Positions 1-8,766 of a stretch of 64,000 nucleotides of DNA are shown here, in pieces (within the stretch, counting starts at the first letter, position 1; the number at the start of each line of letters is the position of its first letter). The translations under genes were made by a program, and so were the position numbers. Under the pieces are notes generated by a model. That model ran no database searches. It was not told where the DNA came from and saw nothing but the letters and a program-made list of their open reading frames with translations. The stretch lies in contig NZ_NJFZ01000007.1 in NCBI RefSeq assembly GCF_002270355.1, positions 124,001 to 188,000 on the forward strand, read 5' to 3'. The stretch comes from Flectobacillus sp. BAB-3569. GTDB taxonomy: Bacteria > Bacteroidota > Bacteroidia > Cytophagales > Spirosomataceae.

Positions 1-1464
1 TTTGCCATTATCTCATTTAGATTCTTTGCTGGTGGTATGATGATTTTCACATCTATAGTAACCATCGTAGCGTTATTTTTCTCTTTATTCGTTGGTTTTA
101 CGGCGCTCGAAACGGCAAATGTATATATTGGCGACAACCTACCCTTAGGTTTTTTGGCTCGTGACGCTTCTCCTTTTATGTTTATAGCAGGTTTTTTAGC
201 TGCCATTGCTCCTGCTATTGCAGTTGGTATTGCAGGGATTTCCTTAATTATTCGTCGTAATATCTTTACCTCGATAGTTTGGCAAAGTCTGTTAGGGATT
301 TTTATTGTGGGCTTATTTGGTGCCATGTATACAGGAATCAGCTATGCTAAAAACTTTTCAAGAAGTGCAAATATTCAACAATCGTCTAATCTTGATTTTG
401 GCAAAAAAACGCCTCTATTCACAATCAAGCACATTTCTGATCACGTAGAGTTTGTTCCATCACTCGAAATTATAGGCTATGAGGGAGACGCCTACAAACT
501 TGAAAAGGAGTATTATGCAAAGGGTATTGATAAAAAAGATGCAGAAAGAAATGCTTCAGAAATTCTTTATACCTACTCGAAGATAGATTCTGTATTGTCC
601 TTCGACGAAGAATATGAGTTTACCGAAAATGCTCGTTTCCGTGCTCAGCGTGTTCGTTTGAGACTATATGTTCCATACGAAAAACCATTTAGCATGACCA
701 GAGAATTTGCTTCCTTCATCGAGAATAGAATTTCTGGGGGATACTTCGATGGTGAAAAAGATTTATTCAAAGGCTCTTTGTGGCAGTTTACTCGTGAAGG
801 CGAACTTGTATGTTTAAACCGTTTCCCTGTAGAAAACAATTATGATAACGATAGCAACTCTTCTGATGATGAGACTGATTTCGCACCTAATGACTTTGTA
901 CAAAAATTCCCGCTCAAAGACTTCGACAAAGTCCAATCAGCTATAGAAACTCCTTCTGAAGTATATATTCATTTTGGAGAAAATTATAAAGTAGAAGTTG
1001 GCGGAGACCAAAAAGATGTGGAAAACATCGTTGCAGAGGTAAAAGAAAGAAAATTAAGCATTTCGCAAAAGAATCCAAGTAAACAAGCGGGCTTCTTGAC
1101 GGTACATATTACATTACCCAACCTTTCTTATTTGAATCTTGATAAAGGCTTTGGCAATGTTAGAATAAAAGATATTCAGGCTGATAACTTCCAATTAGAT
1201 ACCAAAGGACAATATAAAATTCGTGCTACGGGTCATCTGGGTAATCTTACTGCCGAGCTTGCTGGATTAACTAACTTGGAAGCTTTTGAACTAAATATCG
1301 AAAATGCTAAAATCAATGCTACTGAAAATGCACATGTGGAAGTTGATGTAAATCAAAACCTCGAGGCTAAGGCTTCTGGCGTTGCGCAAATTCGTTACAA
1401 GGGAAGTCCGAACCTTCAAAAAACGATAAAAGATAGTGGTGTAATCAAACCCGAGAGAGATTAG
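1..1464 (+). CDS. Membrane protein with C-terminal DUF2807-like region (5' truncated by window)
   Basis: The frame is open from base 1, so the ATG pair at 37 is probably internal and the true start lies upstream. The visible N-terminal part has about three hydrophobic membrane segments (first 125 residues), in the style of PspC-domain envelope proteins of Cytophagales. A charged linker follows. The C-terminal 150 residues are beta-rich and resemble the DUF2807 head-GIN fold (EVYIHFGENYKVEV, then short repeats ending in ASGVAQIRYKGSP). Its neighbour downstream is a second, soluble DUF2807 protein, so the two probably work together at the envelope. The function is not established. The PspC part is inferred, because the N-terminus is outside the window. 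Confidence 0.7.
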   Translation, partial: FAIISFRFFAGGMMIFTSIVTIVALFFSLFVGFTALETANVYIGDNLPLGFLARDASPFMFIAGFLAAIAPAIAVGIAGISLIIRRNIFTSIVWQSLLGIFIVGLFGAMYTGISYAKNFSRSANIQQSSNLDFGKKTPLFTIKHISDHVEFVPSLEIIGYEGDAYKLEKEYYAKGIDKKDAERNASEILYTYSKIDSVLSFDEEYEFTENARFRAQRVRLRLYVPYEKPFSMTREFASFIENRISGGYFDGEKDLFKGSLWQFTREGELVCLNRFPVENNYDNDSNSSDDETDFAPNDFVQKFPLKDFDKVQSAIETPSEVYIHFGENYKVEVGGDQKDVENIVAEVKERKLSISQKNPSKQAGFLTVHITLPNLSYLNLDKGFGNVRIKDIQADNFQLDTKGQYKIRATGHLGNLTAELAGLTNLEAFELNIENAKINATENAHVEVDVNQNLEAKASGVAQIRYKGSPNLQKTIKDSGVIKPERD

Positions 1465-1474
1465 ATCAACCTAC

Positions 1475-1505
1475 AGAGGCATAATGTCAAACACGTTATG
1501 CCTCT
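1475..1505 (+). terminator. Rho-independent terminator
   Basis: A 13-bp inverted repeat (AGAGGCATAATGT / ACGTTATGCCTCT, one G-T pair) with a 5-nt loop is followed by ATTTTT. It lies 11 nt after the stop of the first gene and separates it from the next DUF2807 gene. Confidence 0.8.
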
Positions 1506-1595
1506 ATTTTTGAAATACTTTTGATTTTTTCAAAACTCATGCAACCTTACTTTCAGTCTTTGCATCTTATCGACAAATCTTAATCAATCAACGTT

Positions 1596-2306
1596 ATGAA
1601 ACTTCAAACCTACTTTCGCCAAGCTCTTATGGCTGGTGCTTTATTCTTAGGAACAAACTTGGCTCAAGCTCAAAGCCAAAAAGATTTTAACTATACAGGA
1701 TTCAACGAAATCGAAATGTCTAGCGCATTTGTGGTAGATGTAACGCATGGCAATACCTTCAAAATTCATGTAGAGGCTGAAAGAAGTGAAGATATAGAAG
1801 ATTTGGAAGTAAAAGTATCAGGCAAACGCCTGATTGCTCGTTACAAAGACAAAGGTAGCTGGGGATGGAACAAAAACCGTAAACGTGTACATTTCAGCAT
1901 CGTTGTACCAGACATCAAAGCATTAGATTTCTCAGGCGCAACAAAATCAAAAATTTCTGGTTTCAATGACTTAGAATATTTGAAAGTACAATTCTCGGGT
2001 GCATCTAGTTCGGAAATCAATGTAAATGTTGACAAACTTCTATTTGATATCTCTGGTGCATCAAACGTAACACTTAAAGGAAATGGAAGTATCATGAAAT
2101 TAGATGCTTCAGGAGCTAGTAAATTCAATGCGCTTGAGTTTGTGGCAAAAGATGCTGATTTAGATGTTTCGGGTGCTACAAGCGTACGCGTAAATGCTTC
2201 AAAAACATTGAACGTAGAAGCTAGTGGTGCATCTTCTGTACGTTACAGAGGTACTCCTTCAGTGCGTAGCGATGCATCTGGTGCCTCTTCAGTAAGAAGC
2301 GAATAA
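1596..2306 (+). CDS. Secreted DUF2807 (head GIN domain) protein
   Basis: A 236-residue protein with a signal peptide (LMAGALFLGTNLAQAQ) for export to the periplasm or surface. The mature part is a DUF2807 domain, a beta-helix-like fold. The turn motif SGAS/SGAT recurs seven times at about 20-residue spacing, ending in SGASSVRSE. DUF2807 proteins were once described as putative auto-transporter adhesin heads, but no activity is firmly known. It lies downstream of a membrane-anchored protein with the same fold. The family call is confident; the role is open. Confidence 0.85.
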   Translation: MKLQTYFRQALMAGALFLGTNLAQAQSQKDFNYTGFNEIEMSSAFVVDVTHGNTFKIHVEAERSEDIEDLEVKVSGKRLIARYKDKGSWGWNKNRKRVHFSIVVPDIKALDFSGATKSKISGFNDLEYLKVQFSGASSSEINVNVDKLLFDISGASNVTLKGNGSIMKLDASGASKFNALEFVAKDADLDVSGATSVRVNASKTLNVEASGASSVRYRGTPSVRSDASGASSVRSE

Positions 2307-2342
2307 GCTGTTAAACCTCTTTAAATATTTTTTGATAAGTGC

Positions 2343-2398
2343 TTTCAAACAAGAAGTCCCATTTGGAATAAAATCCAGATGGGACTTCTTGTTTGAAA
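2343..2398. terminator. Long hairpin terminator after DUF2807 gene
   Basis: Two 25-nt arms (2343-2367 and 2374-2398) pair along their whole length with a single G-T pair and a 6-nt loop. The stem starts about 37 nt after the DUF2807 stop. There is no long U-tract, so it may act as an mRNA-stabilising hairpin or an insulator before the tandem repeats. Confidence 0.6.
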
Positions 2399-2418
2399 TA
2401 GGATATTGTGGAAAAATA

Positions 2419-2850
2419 TTTTCAAATTATCAAACTTGGTTGGGAGATGTAAAGTATTACGTCTCTACGAGGGGTGAAATCATATGCCCTATGCAAATTC
2501 CTCCATTTTCAAATTATCAAACTTGGTTTGGAGACGTAAAATATTACGTATCTACGAGGGGTGAAATCATATGCCCTATACAAATTCCACCATTTTCAAA
2601 TTTTCAAATCACCACATTTTCAAATTATCAAACTTGGTTTGGAGACGTAAAGTATTACGTCTCTACGAGGGATGAAATCATATACCCTATGCAAATTCCT
2701 CCATTTTCAAATTATCAAATCACCATATTTTCAAATTATCAAACTTGGTTTGGAGACGTAAAGTATTACGTCTCTACGAGGGGTGAAATTATTTTCCCTA
2801 CGCATATTCCATCATTTTCAAATTTTCAAATCTTCAAATTACCAAATTAT
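2419..2850. repeat. Four tandem hairpin-bearing repeat units
   Basis: Units begin at 2419, 2506, 2617 and 2728 (spacing 87, 111, 111 bp). Each starts with TTTTCAAATTATCAAACTTGG, then a small hairpin of the form AGACGTAA-AGTA-TTACGTCT, then CTACGAGG and a spacer ending in CCATTTTCAAAT. Hairpin arms vary between units (AGATGTAA in the first, TTACGTAT in the second). The array keeps an open frame of about 180 codons, but the translation is only the repeat itself and I do not regard it as a gene. The last unit runs up to the 3' end of the VOC gene. Confidence 0.85.
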
Positions 2851-3311
2851 CTCTTCGGTTCATTCAATTCAATCACATAACCATCTGGGTCAGTTACGTA
2901 GATTTGATAAGCGCCATCAAAACGCTGTTGACGGTGGTAAGGAACTTCTTTCGATTTCAAAAATGCCTCAATACCATCAGCAGAATTGCTTGGAATGGTG
3001 AGCGAAAAGTGAGCGCCATTTTTATCATTATTACTTACAGGGTCTTTTCGACCGAGCAATAGGTGTAACTCCTGCCCTGGCGCTATCTGAAACCATCTAC
3101 GTATAGAAATTAAGTTGTCTGGAACTGTCACGGGCGACAAACCGATAATTTCTCGATAAAAAGCTGCACTAACTTTCAGGTCTTTTACGGCTAGTCCAAC
3201 ATGGTTATACGACAAAATAGTTATTCCCTTGGGTGTATCTTGTGCCACCGCAGCAACTTGACTCATTCCTACAAATGCTAAGGCTAGCACAGGCAAATGT
3301 GATAATTTCAT
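2847..3311 (-). CDS. Secreted VOC (glyoxalase/bleomycin-resistance-like) protein
   Basis: 154 residues: a signal peptide (LALAFVGMSQVAAVAQ) and one vicinal-oxygen-chelate domain. Candidate metal ligands typical of the fold are visible: His in YNHVGLAV, His in GAHFSLTI and Glu in GYVIELNE. VOC proteins are metal-dependent lyases, dioxygenases or resistance proteins and most are cytosolic, so the clear export signal is unusual. The substrate cannot be read from the sequence. The gene stands alone, convergent with the DUF2807 gene and separated from it by tandem repeats. Confidence 0.8.
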   Translation of the reverse strand: MKLSHLPVLALAFVGMSQVAAVAQDTPKGITILSYNHVGLAVKDLKVSAAFYREIIGLSPVTVPDNLISIRRWFQIAPGQELHLLLGRKDPVSNNDKNGAHFSLTIPSNSADGIEAFLKSKEVPYHRQQRFDGAYQIYVTDPDGYVIELNEPKR

Positions 3312-3667
3312 AGTTATTGGGATATTTAGTTGATTATCAAAAAATTAAATAAAGGTAAAGTGAATATTTAGCACAGTGTCAAAGTTATTTTCAACTTTTT
3401 ATTATAAATGACTCCATTTTATTTGAAAATCTTGCCCTGAACTTTATATTTTTATACTAGTAAACTTTACGTCCTCATAATCGTGGACAAATAGCCCATA
3501 AGATTGCTATATGTCCAGAATGAATTTACTATTTGTATGCCTAATGCTTAACGCTCGTAGCCTAAAGCAATCTTCTAGTAAAAACATAGAGCGATTTTCG
3601 CTAATATGGTTTGCGTGAAACTTGATAATGTGTATTGTGACTAGACCATTTTTTAGACTGATTTTTA
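3312..3667. other. Intergenic region, nothing recognised
   Basis: 356 bp of AT-rich sequence between divergent genes. It must hold the promoters for the VOC gene (minus) and the transglutaminase gene (plus). I found no convincing TTTG / TAnnTTTG pair, RNA gene or conserved small ORF. Confidence 0.4.
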
Positions 3668-4720
3668 ATGAAATACATAACATATTTAATCTTACTGAGT
3701 ATTTCGGTAAATTCTTTTGCCCAAAACTCCGTAAAGCAATTATCCTTACAACTTACCCAATCAGCTCCTAACGATTCCTTAAAAGTAGTCGCTATTTTTG
3801 AGTGGGTTACTGGCTCCATACATTATGACCTAGAAACTTTTCAGCAAAGGCTTCCTACGCTTGATTTAGGGAACTCTCAATCAAGTTCGGTAGTGCTTTC
3901 TAGCCGAAAAGCTATTTGTGGTGGCTATTCAAATCTGTTTTATGACTTGTGTAAATATGCAGGTGTGAAGGCGCAAGTCATCGAGGGCTTGGGTAAAATT
4001 CGCAATTCATCAAACCCAGCAGATTCTACATTTAGAATCGAAAGCCACGCTTGGAATGCCGTCAAACTCAATGAAAAATGGTATTTATTGGATCTTACGT
4101 GGAGTTCGGGAGCCATGATTAATAACTCCTACCAACAACGTCGCAATTGGGAGTTTTTTATGACTCCTCCTGCCGTATTTTTGTTGACCCATTTTCCAAG
4201 TGACCCGATGTGGCAACTTCAGAAAAGAGTCATTTCCTATCAAGAATTTATTAAAGGAAGTCCTTTTTTGAAAACCAAAAGACTGGATTATGATAAGCTT
4301 CTGGAAAAATATGAGCAATTGGATTCCACAACGCAAGTATTAGATACACAAGAAAGAATCATTGCTTTTGACCCCAAGAACGATAATGCTTACAATATGC
4401 TAGGATATTTTTATGCCACTCGTTCTACCAAAACTTTGGAGGAATATACCGCAGTTTCGAGGGCAGTACGAGAACAGAAAAATCCCAAAGAGCAACAGCA
4501 ATTAGCGTTACAGTACAAAAACAAAATGTTTGAGCTACTCAATAAGGCCGAATTGGAACTAAACAAGTCCTTGGATTATTATAATCATATAGGTCCTTCA
4601 GCTCAGATAAAAGGTGTTGTAGATAATAAAAATGCTATTTACAATAACTTAGAGGCGATTCGCAAGGACAAAGAAATGATGAACCGATATTTCGCAATTC
4701 TTGGACGAAACAAACGATGA
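3668..4720 (+). CDS. Secreted transglutaminase-like domain protein
   Basis: 350 residues with a signal peptide (LILLSISVNSFAQ). The transglutaminase/protease-like core is complete: Cys84 (KAICGGYSNLF), His127 (ESHAWNAV) and Asp142 (YLLDLTW) form the papain-like triad. The C-terminal half is helical and charged, with a possible TPR-like stretch around DPKNDNAYNMLGYFYATR. Bacterial members of this fold are thought to act as peptidases or acyl-transfer enzymes at the envelope; the substrate is unknown. The stop codon overlaps the start of ypdA (ATGA), so the two are probably translationally coupled. Confidence 0.85.
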   Translation: MKYITYLILLSISVNSFAQNSVKQLSLQLTQSAPNDSLKVVAIFEWVTGSIHYDLETFQQRLPTLDLGNSQSSSVVLSSRKAICGGYSNLFYDLCKYAGVKAQVIEGLGKIRNSSNPADSTFRIESHAWNAVKLNEKWYLLDLTWSSGAMINNSYQQRRNWEFFMTPPAVFLLTHFPSDPMWQLQKRVISYQEFIKGSPFLKTKRLDYDKLLEKYEQLDSTTQVLDTQERIIAFDPKNDNAYNMLGYFYATRSTKTLEEYTAVSRAVREQKNPKEQQQLALQYKNKMFELLNKAELELNKSLDYYNHIGPSAQIKGVVDNKNAIYNNLEAIRKDKEMMNRYFAILGRNKR

Positions 4721-5685
4721 ACAACTACGATGTTATTATTATTGGCGCAGGCCCAATTGGTTTAGCTTGTGGACTAGAAGCCCAAAATGCTGGACTCAGT
4801 TACTTGATTTTGGAAAAAGGATGCTTGGTAAACTCGCTCTATAATTACCCAGCCAATATGACTTTTTTTAGTACTTCAGAAAGGCTCGAAATTGGCGATA
4901 TTCCTTTTGTATCAAACAATGCAAAACCAACTCGCTCGGAAGCGTTAGAGTATTATCGTCGTGTAGCGGTACACCGTAAACTAGCCATCAATTTGTTCGA
5001 AACAGTTGAATCTGTTACCTCACACGAAAACTTGTATCAGATTAATACTAGTAAATCTCAATACCAGTGCAAAAGCATCGTCATTGCTACAGGATTTTAT
5101 GATATTCCTTATTTGATGGAAGTTGAGGGCGAAGATTTACCTAAAGTAACACACTATTACGAAGAGCCTCATTTTTATTCTATGCAAAATGTACTCGTGG
5201 TAGGTGCCAATAACTCTGCCGTTGATGCTGCCTTAGAAACATGGCGTAAGGGCGCTAATGTTACGATGGTTGTCAGAAGCGAAGGAATTGGTGAAAGGGT
5301 AAAATATTGGGCAAAACCTGATATTGAAAATCGTATCAAAGAAGGCTCTATTCAAGCATTTTTCAATTCGGAAGTCGCTGCCATCCGTCAGCATGAGGTA
5401 GATATCAAAACGCCAGAAGGTATTGTTACGATTCCAAATGACTATGTGATTGCTATGACGGGCTATCAGCCAAATCTAACATTCTTGGAGAAAATGGGAA
5501 TCGAATTATCTCAAGACCATATTCGTAAGCCATTTTATAGCGAAACTACACAAGAAACTAATTTACCCAATGTCTTCTTAGCTGGGGTAATTTGTGGCGG
5601 TATGAATACCCACTCTTTGTTTATCGAAAACTCTCGCGTGCACGCCACGCATATTATGGATACTCTGAAAAAGCGTTTATTGTAG
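4717..5685 (+). CDS. ypdA: YpdA family putative bacillithiol disulfide reductase
   Basis: 322 residues, a pyridine-nucleotide-disulfide oxidoreductase-like flavoprotein. The FAD-binding glycine motif is at residues 8-18 (IIGAGPIGLACG) and the NAD(P)H motif at 161-170 (VVGANNSAVD). The LEKG / NYPANMTFFSTSE segment is characteristic of YpdA. Established knowledge: YpdA reduces oxidised bacillithiol with NADPH in Firmicutes and occurs in bacillithiol-making Bacteroidota. The start overlaps the previous gene by 4 nt. Why it is coupled to a secreted transglutaminase-like protein is unclear. Confidence 0.88.
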   Translation: MNNYDVIIIGAGPIGLACGLEAQNAGLSYLILEKGCLVNSLYNYPANMTFFSTSERLEIGDIPFVSNNAKPTRSEALEYYRRVAVHRKLAINLFETVESVTSHENLYQINTSKSQYQCKSIVIATGFYDIPYLMEVEGEDLPKVTHYYEEPHFYSMQNVLVVGANNSAVDAALETWRKGANVTMVVRSEGIGERVKYWAKPDIENRIKEGSIQAFFNSEVAAIRQHEVDIKTPEGIVTIPNDYVIAMTGYQPNLTFLEKMGIELSQDHIRKPFYSETTQETNLPNVFLAGVICGGMNTHSLFIENSRVHATHIMDTLKKRLL

Positions 5686-5706
5686 ATAAACCTAACACTG
5701 GTTAAA

Positions 5707-5750
5707 TGCTAAAAAAGGTGCTGGATTCCTATCCAGCACCTTTTTTAGCA
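5707..5750. terminator. Bidirectional rho-independent terminator
   Basis: A perfect 20-bp inverted repeat (5707-5726 / 5731-5750, loop TCCT) with A6 and T6 flanks inside the stem. It sits between the convergent ypdA and GH20 genes and can terminate both. Confidence 0.95.
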
Positions 5751-5768
5751 AATGATTCCAATCCTTTA

Positions 5769-7655
5769 TTAAAATCCAAAATCGCTACTATATCGTCCAG
5801 CACGGTCGTATAAAGACTTTACAGGGATACTCAATCGTTGTCCAATGGGTTTGCCACTTCTATAACTTTGAATTTTCAAGAAAGAAGCATTTTTAGGAAT
5901 ATCCAATTTACTTTGGTATTTGGGTGAAAACGCATCAGGATTTGTTCCATCAAAAGTATAATACAAATCCAATCCTTTGATTTCCGATAACATCTCGATT
6001 TTGAGATTTACACCTTCCTTCATCGTTCTAACCAAAGGGTCATACACACTTCGTGAATAGTTGATTGAAGCTTCGTCCATTCTCAAAAATTGGTTTTCCA
6101 TTTTAGTAATAAAATAATCCCAATTTCGCTTTTCTTTCTTACTCCATAATACCTCCGACAAAGCCCATGCTCGTGGATACATCATATATTCAACATGGCG
6201 AGAATTAGGAATAGACTCCGTCCAAAGGTTTCCTTGTCCACCCAAAATCAAAGAAGAACTTACTCCAGCGGGTGTTGGTTCAAAACTGTAAACTCTTTTT
6301 AATCGTAACAAATCATAGGTCATCGGTTCCGCTGTGGGCTCACCTTGGTACAAATCCAGATAGGCAAAAGTATTGGGTGTCATCACTACCGCATGATTTT
6401 GTTTGGCTGCTTCTATCCCACCTTTATCACCTCGCCACGACATTACGGTAGCTTCTGGAGCTAAGCCACCTTCCAAAATTTCGTCCCAGCCTATGAGTTT
6501 CTTGCCTTTGCTCGACAAGATTTTTTCGACTCTTTTAACAAAGTAGCTTTGTAATTCAGCCGTGTTTTTTAAACCTTCCCTTTTCATTAAGGCTTGACAT
6601 TCGGCACTTTTTTCCCAGTATCCTTTATAACATTCGTCGCCACCAATGTGGATGTATGGGTGTGGAAAAAGCTCCGCTACTTCTCCAAAAACTTTATCCA
6701 AAAACTCATATACCTTTTCATTGGATGGACAAAGTGAGTTTTCTACATCTCGGTAAAACTTCCATCCTGCATTTATCTGAAACTTATTGCCTCCCGCACA
6801 AGACAATTCTGGATAAGCCGTCAAAATCGCCAAGCTATGTCCAGGCACATCGATTTCTGGCAAAATCTGGATATATTTCGATTGTGCATACGCCACAATT
6901 TCCTTAATATCTTCTTGGGTATAAAATCCTCCATAAGTAGGTTTTTCTCCTTCTTGAGGCAATTCTCTTTCCCACCAATTTCCCACACGTGGTACTCGCC
7001 AAGCACCTACGCTGGTGAGTTTAGGATACGATTTTATCTCAATACGCCAGCCTTGATCGTCGGTCAAATGCCAATGAAAGGTATTGAATTTATAACGTGC
7101 CAGTTGGTCGATAAAGCTTTTAATATATTCCTTCGGGAAAAAATGGCGACTTACGTCCAACATAATGCCACGCCACGCATAACGAGGGTAATCGATGACA
7201 CTACTCGCTGGGATTTTCCAAACCATTCTTTGGTACTTTTTGCCTTCAATTTGTTTAGGAAAAAGCTGAATCAAAGATTGAACGCCATAAAACAAGCCCG
7301 CAGGTGTTTGCGCTTTGATATCGATATGTTTAGGCGTAATTTCTAAAGAATATCCTTCTTCCTGTCCAACGACTTTGAAGGGTGTACGTTCCAGCTTAAA
7401 ATTGATATGTTTCCCAATTTTAGGCGTCTCCAATACAGGTAGTTTTACCCCAGTCGGAATAGCCAAAGTCATGGCTAAAAACTCAGCAATCTTCCGTACT
7501 TCTGGATTTCCTTTGGGTATATGAATGCGCGTATCAGCCGTGAGGACAAACTCGCCAAGCGCTTTTTGTTGAGCTACAGGTTCTGGGATAATTTGTTGGG
7601 AAAAAACAAGAGGACTACTCCACAATACCAAGGCTAGGAACTTTACTAATTTCAT
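5769..7655 (-). CDS. Beta-N-acetylhexosaminidase, GH20
   Basis: 628 residues when started at the ATG at 7655; a TTG three codons upstream is less likely. Signal peptide LALVLWSSPLVFSQ. An N-terminal GH20b-like alpha/beta domain is followed by the GH20 barrel starting near YPRYAWRGIMLDVSRH. HIGGDECYKG carries the catalytic Asp-Glu pair of GH20, which uses substrate-assisted catalysis through the N-acetyl group. The C-terminal 90 residues resemble the chitobiase C-terminal beta-sandwich. The likely role is removal of terminal GlcNAc/GalNAc from chitin oligomers, peptidoglycan or glycans in the periplasm or at the surface. It is convergent with ypdA across a shared terminator. Confidence 0.93.
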   Translation of the reverse strand: MKLVKFLALVLWSSPLVFSQQIIPEPVAQQKALGEFVLTADTRIHIPKGNPEVRKIAEFLAMTLAIPTGVKLPVLETPKIGKHINFKLERTPFKVVGQEEGYSLEITPKHIDIKAQTPAGLFYGVQSLIQLFPKQIEGKKYQRMVWKIPASSVIDYPRYAWRGIMLDVSRHFFPKEYIKSFIDQLARYKFNTFHWHLTDDQGWRIEIKSYPKLTSVGAWRVPRVGNWWERELPQEGEKPTYGGFYTQEDIKEIVAYAQSKYIQILPEIDVPGHSLAILTAYPELSCAGGNKFQINAGWKFYRDVENSLCPSNEKVYEFLDKVFGEVAELFPHPYIHIGGDECYKGYWEKSAECQALMKREGLKNTAELQSYFVKRVEKILSSKGKKLIGWDEILEGGLAPEATVMSWRGDKGGIEAAKQNHAVVMTPNTFAYLDLYQGEPTAEPMTYDLLRLKRVYSFEPTPAGVSSSLILGGQGNLWTESIPNSRHVEYMMYPRAWALSEVLWSKKEKRNWDYFITKMENQFLRMDEASINYSRSVYDPLVRTMKEGVNLKIEMLSEIKGLDLYYTFDGTNPDAFSPKYQSKLDIPKNASFLKIQSYRSGKPIGQRLSIPVKSLYDRAGRYSSDFGF

Positions 7656-7740
7656 TATTAACAAGAGGCTTTATAGTATGAGTGTTGAATGATGAATTGC
7701 GAATTGTGAATCAGAACTGTAAGAAGAAATTATAACTATT

Positions 7741-7857
7741 GCGGATTTGGGATTTCTGATTTCGGAGATAAAATAAAATACCTTTATTTTTTACAAAGTA
7801 TAGAAGTTTACACTCCCGAAATCCAACATTCGATATCCGAAATAAATGTTTTTTTTA
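7741..7857 (-). repeat. MITE/REPIN-like dispersed repeat, copy 1 (reverse orientation)
   Basis: About 117 bp that match, in reverse complement, the copies at 9478 and 28322. The ends are imperfect inverted repeats built from ATTTCGGAT... and ...ATCCGAAAT, and the AT-rich core contains GGTATTT. Bases 7858-7997 hold a second inverted stretch (GTGTCCCACTCG ... GTCAGTGGGACAC) and no gene. Confidence 0.8.
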
Positions 7858-7997
7858 TCCGTGGCGAGTGTCCCACTCGACAACTTGCGACAGCACAGCG
7901 TACTATTTTTCTATCTATATGATACTTTAGCGCTGTATAGGTAAGTGACTTTTTCCTGTCGCCTTTGGTCAGTGGGACACCGACCACAAATGTAACC

Positions 7998-8585
7998 CTA
8001 TCCTAAATTCATCATTTTACGAATGTACTTTCCTACAATATCAAATTCCAAATTGACGATATCGCCTACTTCTAATGTATGAAAAACTGTATGTTCATAC
8101 GTATAAGGAATAATCGCCACACGGAAAGTATTAGTACCTGAATTAAAAACGGTCAAACTGGTTCCATTAATACAAATAGAGCCTTTTTCTACCGTAATAT
8201 TTTGTCCTTCTGGTTCGTATTCAAAATCATATAACCACGAACCATCTTGTGGAGTAATCGCTGTTACACGACCAATCTGGTCGACGTGCCCTTGCACAAT
8301 ATGACCATCAAAACGACCATTGGCAGGCATACAACGTTCGAGGTTTACTTTTGAGCCAACCTCCAATTTACCGAGATTGGTTTTCTTCAAAGTCTCATCA
8401 ATCGCCGTTACTGAGTAAAGATTTCCCTCAATAGCAATCACCGTAAGACAAACCCCATTATGAGATAAACTTTGGTCGATTTTTAACTCATTGGTAAACG
8501 GACAAGTGAGCGTAAATGTAATATTTGTACCTTCTTTATGAATATCCACCACCTCGCCGATAGCCTCAACAATTCCTGTAAACAT
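7998..8585 (-). CDS. ribE: Riboflavin synthase, alpha subunit
   Basis: 195 residues forming two lumazine-binding domains of about 97 residues each. The first begins MFTGIVEAIGEV, the family signature, with NGVCLTV; the second has GHIVQGHVDQIGRV and NGTSLTV. The enzyme dismutates two 6,7-dimethyl-8-ribityllumazine molecules to riboflavin and a pyrimidinedione in the cytosol. It stands alone here, without other rib genes. Length and motifs are normal. The symbol ribC is also used for this subunit in some genera. Confidence 0.97.
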   Translation of the reverse strand: MFTGIVEAIGEVVDIHKEGTNITFTLTCPFTNELKIDQSLSHNGVCLTVIAIEGNLYSVTAIDETLKKTNLGKLEVGSKVNLERCMPANGRFDGHIVQGHVDQIGRVTAITPQDGSWLYDFEYEPEGQNITVEKGSICINGTSLTVFNSGTNTFRVAIIPYTYEHTVFHTLEVGDIVNLEFDIVGKYIRKMMNLG

Positions 8586-8720
8586 AGTTGTAAAAGATTA
8601 AAATGAAAATTTGCATTAGCAGGCGCAAAGTTAAGGATTTATTGGAATCGCTTTCACTTCAAAACTTTGCGTCTTTGTATTCTTTAACAACAAGCGCCAA
8701 CAAATGATTGCCTCTATTGT

Positions 8721-8728
8721 TATCTTTG
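8721..8728 (+). promoter_or_regulatory. Candidate -7 box for the DUF1684 gene
   Basis: TATCTTTG fits the Bacteroidota TAnnTTTG -7 consensus. No clear -33 TTTG is present at the expected distance. If used, transcription would begin near 8735, after the first possible ATG (8704), which favours the internal start at 8767. Confidence 0.4.
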
Positions 8729-8766
8729 CAAACAAAGACATAACAAAAGGCGAATTTCAGAAGCAA

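Noticed and set aside
2419-2850. CRISPR array
   Set aside because: Units are 87-111 bp with internal hairpins and similar, not unique, spacers; no cas gene nearby.
2332-2880. 182-codon open frame on the plus strand
   Set aside because: It is the translation of four tandem DNA repeats containing hairpins, with no signal or domain; the repetition is at DNA level and units differ in length.
8704-8766. N-terminal extension of the DUF1684 protein
   Set aside because: The extra 21 residues precede a normal signal-anchor, and a -7-like box lies within them; the start at 8767 fits better.
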